The translations under genes were made by a program, and so were the position numbers. The notes below the pieces were generated by a model that was not told the origin of the DNA, did not search any database, and saw only the letters and a program-made list of their open reading frames with translations. This document shows positions 7,818-10,177 of a DNA stretch of 10,177 nt, in pieces; the stretch's first letter is position 1, and each line of letters begins with the position of its first letter. The stretch is from Alphaproteobacteria bacterium UBA3439 (lineage in GTDB: Bacteria > Pseudomonadota > Alphaproteobacteria > Puniceispirillales > Puniceispirillaceae). The DNA lies in the NCBI GenBank assembly GCA_002378605.1, contig DFSK01000183.1, forward strand, positions 1 to 10,177, in the 5' to 3' direction.

Positions 7818-7891
7818 CAGTCTACCTTGTTAAAAATGGATCAAGACTGCCGACGCAAACCATGACAGCGTATGACAGAGCCCTTAGTTCT

Positions 7892-9271
7892 TTATACGGC
7901 CTTGGACATGTAAGACGGGACACCGCGCCGACGTTTCAGCAAATCGGCAAGAAGAAACGCAAGCTCAAGCGCCTGCGCCCCGTTCAAACGCGGGTCACAA
8001 TGCGTGTGATAGCGATCACCAAGGCTGGCCTCGGTCACATCAACAACACCGCCAACACATTCAGTGACATTCTGTCCTGTCATCTCGAAATGCACGCCGC
8101 CAGGATAGGTGCCAATCTCATCATGCGCATCAAAAAAGCCCGTGACTTCGGCCATCACATCATCAACACGGCGCGTTTTATAGCCGCTGCTGGCCTTGAT
8201 GGTGTTGCCATGCATTGGATCACAGCACCAGACAACATTCGCCCCATGCGCTTTGACCGCCCGCAAAAGTGGTGGCAAGCCGCTTCGCACCTTTTCCGCG
8301 CCCATACGAACAATCAGAGTCAACCGGCCAGCCTGATTGCTAGGGTTCAGGATATCAATCAAGCGCAATAATTCATCGGGATCAAGGCTTGGCCCACATT
8401 TCAAGCCAATCGGATTAGAAATGCCCCGCATATATTCAACATGCGCACCATCGGGCTGGCGTGTCCGGTCGCCAATCCACAACATATGTGCAGATGTGTC
8501 ATACCATCCCTGCTCGTCAGTAATGGTATCGCGGCGCGTCATGGCCTCTTCAAACCCGAGAAGAAGCGCCTCATGACTCGTGTAAAGCTCAGTTTCGGCA
8601 AGCGGGCGAGCCGTTGCCGAAGTCACACCACAGGCCTTCATAAAATTCAGGCTTTCTTCGATCCGTTCGGCAAGCGCCTCAAAACGCTGTGTTTGCGGTG
8701 TGTCTTTCAAAAAGTCAGCCACCCAACTATGCACCTTGGTCAAATCGGCAAGCCCGCCTTGGGCAAAGGCACGAAGCAAATTCAAGGTTGACGCTGATTG
8801 CTCATAAACGCGAAGTAACCGCCGCGGATCAGGAATACGCTCATCTTCGGTAAAGGCTGGCCCATTGATCATATCGCCGCGATAGCTTGGCAATTCAACA
8901 CCATCAATCACTTCGGTAGGCGCTGAACGTGGCTTGGCAAATTGACCCGCCATCCGGCCGATCTTGATCACTGGCATTGAGGCGCCATATGTCAGCACTA
9001 CCGCCATCTGCAACATGACTTTAAAGCTGTCGCGGATATTATTTGCTGAAAATTCGGCAAAGCTTTCGGCACAGTCACCACCTTGCAACAAAAACGCCTC
9101 ACCACGCGCCACACTGCCAAGACGATCGCGAAGGCTTTGCGCCTCACCAGCAAAAACCAGTGGCGGGCGACCCGAAATAATCTTTTCAACAGCGTTCAGC
9201 CGGTCAAGATCAGGGTATTCCGGCACTTGTTGAATTGGAAAGCTGCGCCAGCTATTTGGTTGCCAAGTCAT
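7892..9271 (-). CDS. Class II 3-deoxy-7-phosphoheptulonate (DAHP) synthase
   Basis: Condenses phosphoenolpyruvate and erythrose 4-phosphate to DAHP, the first step of the shikimate pathway to chorismate and the aromatic amino acids. At 459 residues it is a full-length class II (plant/AroA-II type; TIGR01358-like) enzyme, unrelated at sequence level to E. coli AroF/G/H. The four metal ligands are visible: C67 in GGDCAES, H354 in CDPMHGN, E396 in HFEMTGQN, and D426 in HCDPRLN. Other family stretches are [18 protein letters not shown], and [16 protein letters not shown] with KCGPS, which line the PEP and phosphate sites. The N-terminus starts MTWQPNSWR, typical for the family; AAAGGA lies 10 nt before the ATG. 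Symbols aroF, aroG and aroH are all in use for this family, so none is given. A promoter and a hairpin sit just upstream, suggesting it heads the downstream gene string. Confidence 0.96.
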   Translation of the reverse strand: MTWQPNSWRSFPIQQVPEYPDLDRLNAVEKIISGRPPLVFAGEAQSLRDRLGSVARGEAFLLQGGDCAESFAEFSANNIRDSFKVMLQMAVVLTYGASMPVIKIGRMAGQFAKPRSAPTEVIDGVELPSYRGDMINGPAFTEDERIPDPRRLLRVYEQSASTLNLLRAFAQGGLADLTKVHSWVADFLKDTPQTQRFEALAERIEESLNFMKACGVTSATARPLAETELYTSHEALLLGFEEAMTRRDTITDEQGWYDTSAHMLWIGDRTRQPDGAHVEYMRGISNPIGLKCGPSLDPDELLRLIDILNPSNQAGRLTLIVRMGAEKVRSGLPPLLRAVKAHGANVVWCCDPMHGNTIKASSGYKTRRVDDVMAEVTGFFDAHDEIGTYPGGVHFEMTGQNVTECVGGVVDVTEASLGDRYHTHCDPRLNGAQALELAFLLADLLKRRRGVPSYMSKAV

Positions 9272-9290
9272 CTGATTATCGTCCTTTTAA

Positions 9291-9327
9291 GGCGAGGCTG
9301 CTGGCGAACGGCACAGCCAACCTCACC
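9291..9327 (-). promoter_or_regulatory. Long leader hairpin directly upstream of the DAHP synthase ribosome site
   Basis: The minus-strand RNA pairs GGUGAGGUU (9327-9319) and GCUG (9317-9314) with CAGC (9303-9300) and AGCCUCGCC (9299-9291): 13 pairs including two G-U, one bulged G at 9318, and a 10-nt loop. The 3' base of the stem is two bases before the A-rich ribosome site AAAAGGA. No U-tract follows, so this is not a standard terminator. Its position suits control of initiation or mRNA stability. The pairing is seen; the role is inferred. I do not recognise a known riboswitch. Confidence 0.5.
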
Positions 9328-9349
9328 CCTATCATTGAAATTACAGCTC

Positions 9350-9378
9350 AATATCGCGGATTTGCACTGTTTTTTCAA
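9350..9378 (-). promoter_or_regulatory. Predicted sigma-70-type promoter for the DAHP synthase gene
   Basis: On the minus strand, TTGAAA (9373-9378; 4 of 6 matches to TTGACA, counting position by position) is separated by exactly 17 bases from GATATT (9350-9355; 4 of 6 to TATAAT). Transcription would start near 9342-9344, giving a leader of about 70 nt before the ATG at 9271. It lies in the only gap over 100 bp in the window, between gor and the DAHP synthase gene. The prediction is by eye only. Confidence 0.45.
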
Positions 9379-9418
9379 GCTTTATTCCGACAAGGGAACA
9401 GACGAGAATTTGCCTAGC

Positions 9419-10177
9419 CTAACTGTCTTGGCGCGGTGTGCGCATGGTCACAAACTCTTCGGCAGCGGTCGGGTGAATGCCAATGGTGGCGTCAAAATCT
9501 GCCTTGGTTGCGCCCATCTTTACCGCAATCGCGATGCCTTGCATGATCTCACCGCAATCCGGCCCCAACATGTGAACACCAACAACCTTGTCGCTTGCAT
9601 CTTCGACAATCAGTTTCATATAGGTTTTTTCGCCGCGCCCAGAAATGGTGTTTTTCATTGCCCGAAACTGGCTTTCAAAGACCTTGACCTTGCCATGAGC
9701 TTTGATCGCATCCACTTCAGACAGGCCGACTGATGCGATTGGTGGCTGGCTAAATACGGCCGAGGCGACATTGACATGGTCGGCTTTGCGCGGGCGATTG
9801 CCAAATTCGCTGTCGGCAAAGGCATGACCTTCGGCAATCGCAACCGGCGTCAGATTAATTCGGTTTGTGACGTCACCAATGGCATAAAGGCTTGGCAGGT
9901 TCGTTTGTGACATATCATCAACAATGATTTCGCCCTGTTTGCCAAGCTTGACCCCCAAATCATCAAGGCCAAGATTGGCGGTATTTGGCCTGCGCCCCGT
10001 GGCGGCCATGATCTGATCAACCGCCAGCGTGCTGCCGTCGCTAAGATGCGCCTGCTTGCTGCCATTTTCAGCCGTAACCTGATCAATGGTGGTTTCGGGG
10101 TGAAGAATGATCCCGCGGTCTGTTAACGCTGTTGCAATATGCGCACGAACATCATCATCAAAGCCACGAAGCGGCAA
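9419..10177 (-). CDS. gor: Glutathione-disulfide reductase, C-terminal 252 residues (5' end cut by window edge)
   Basis: FAD- and NADPH-dependent flavoprotein that reduces oxidised glutathione in the cytoplasm. Only the C-terminal part is present; the first codon in the window is TTG, an internal leucine and not a start, and the frame runs off the right edge. Visible (window residue numbers): LRGFDDDVR (3-11), the end of the NAD(P)-binding domain with ATGRRPNT (59-66), the FAD-contacting YAIGDVTNRINLTPVA (98-113), and the dimer-interface domain with AVFSQPPIASVGLSE. The catalytic His-Glu pair of the partner subunit lies in GIHPTAAEEF (H235, E240). The DVTNRINLTPVA and AVFSQPPI stretches favour glutathione reductase of the plant/alphaproteobacterial type (TIGR01424-like) over dihydrolipoamide or mercuric reductase. 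The redox-active CxxxxC motif would lie in the missing N-terminal half. No terminator is evident after its stop. Confidence 0.92.
   Translation of the reverse strand: MPLRGFDDDVRAHIATALTDRGIILHPETTIDQVTAENGSKQAHLSDGSTLAVDQIMAATGRRPNTANLGLDDLGVKLGKQGEIIVDDMSQTNLPSLYAIGDVTNRINLTPVAIAEGHAFADSEFGNRPRKADHVNVASAVFSQPPIASVGLSEVDAIKAHGKVKVFESQFRAMKNTISGRGEKTYMKLIVEDASDKVVGVHMLGPDCGEIMQGIAIAVKMGATKADFDATIGIHPTAAEEFVTMRTPRQDS

Noticed and set aside
7818..7891. Possible promoter before pncB (TTGCGT, 17 bases, TTTTAA)
   Set aside because: The -10 element matches only three of six consensus positions; too weak to call.
7248..8371. Plus-strand frames of 173 and 186 codons opposite pncB and the DAHP synthase gene
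   Set aside because: Antisense shadows of genes with complete catalytic motifs; no domain seen in them.
9379..9418. Possible terminator after gor
   Set aside because: No stable stem followed by a U-tract could be found; the A-run in the minus-strand sequence near 9370 belongs to the promoter-like region.
9083..9733. 216-codon open frame on the plus strand spanning the gor-DAHP synthase gap
   Set aside because: It overlaps two well-supported minus-strand genes, has no recognisable family and no clear ribosome site.
10175..10177. Apparent start of gor at the right edge
   Set aside because: The codon is TTG, and the protein beginning there lacks the FAD-binding and CxxxxC N-terminal half, so this is an internal leucine of a gene cut by the window.
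1..10177. Search for CRISPR arrays, insertion sequences, tRNA or rRNA genes, phage or defence genes
   Set aside because: No regularly spaced repeats, terminal inverted repeats, transposase-like proteins or tRNA-like folds were noticed; essentially all sequence is accounted for by eight housekeeping genes and short gaps.

Overview
The window is an ordinary, densely packed housekeeping segment from an alphaproteobacterium. All eight genes lie on the minus strand, with no mobile elements, tRNA or rRNA genes, or CRISPR arrays. An alphaproteobacterial source is inferred from the protein types: a class II DAHP synthase, the TIGR01424-like type of glutathione reductase, a short nicotinate phosphoribosyltransferase, a roughly 446-residue GluRS and a CimA-type citramalate synthase. 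The base composition looks intermediate, near half G+C by eye. A marine SAR116-like lineage would fit, but this is a guess and not demonstrated.

In transcription order (high to low coordinates): the 3' end of a glutathione reductase gene (gor, cut by the right edge); a 147-bp gap with a plausible promoter and a strong leader hairpin; class II DAHP synthase (first step of the shikimate pathway); a 74-bp gap; pncB and nadE, 15 bp apart (Preiss-Handler NAD salvage and the last step of NAD synthesis); a 78-bp gap with a small hairpin; gltX and cysS joined by an ATGA overlap (two class I aminoacyl-tRNA synthetases); a 98-bp gap with a small hairpin; cimA and trmJ joined by a second ATGA overlap (first committed step of the pyruvate route to isoleucine, and a tRNA position-32 2'-O-methyltransferase, cut by the left edge).

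From the DAHP synthase onward the genes could form one long transcript: gaps are short, all genes point the same way, and I see no hairpin followed by a U-tract. The products feed translation and its inputs: aromatic amino acids and isoleucine, NAD, charged tRNAs and tRNA modification.

No gene-free stretch exceeds 150 bases. I found no convincing undescribed system. The best leads are modest: the leader of the DAHP synthase gene, the probable second-paralogue nature of this GluRS, and the shortened, divergent nicotinate phosphoribosyltransferase.
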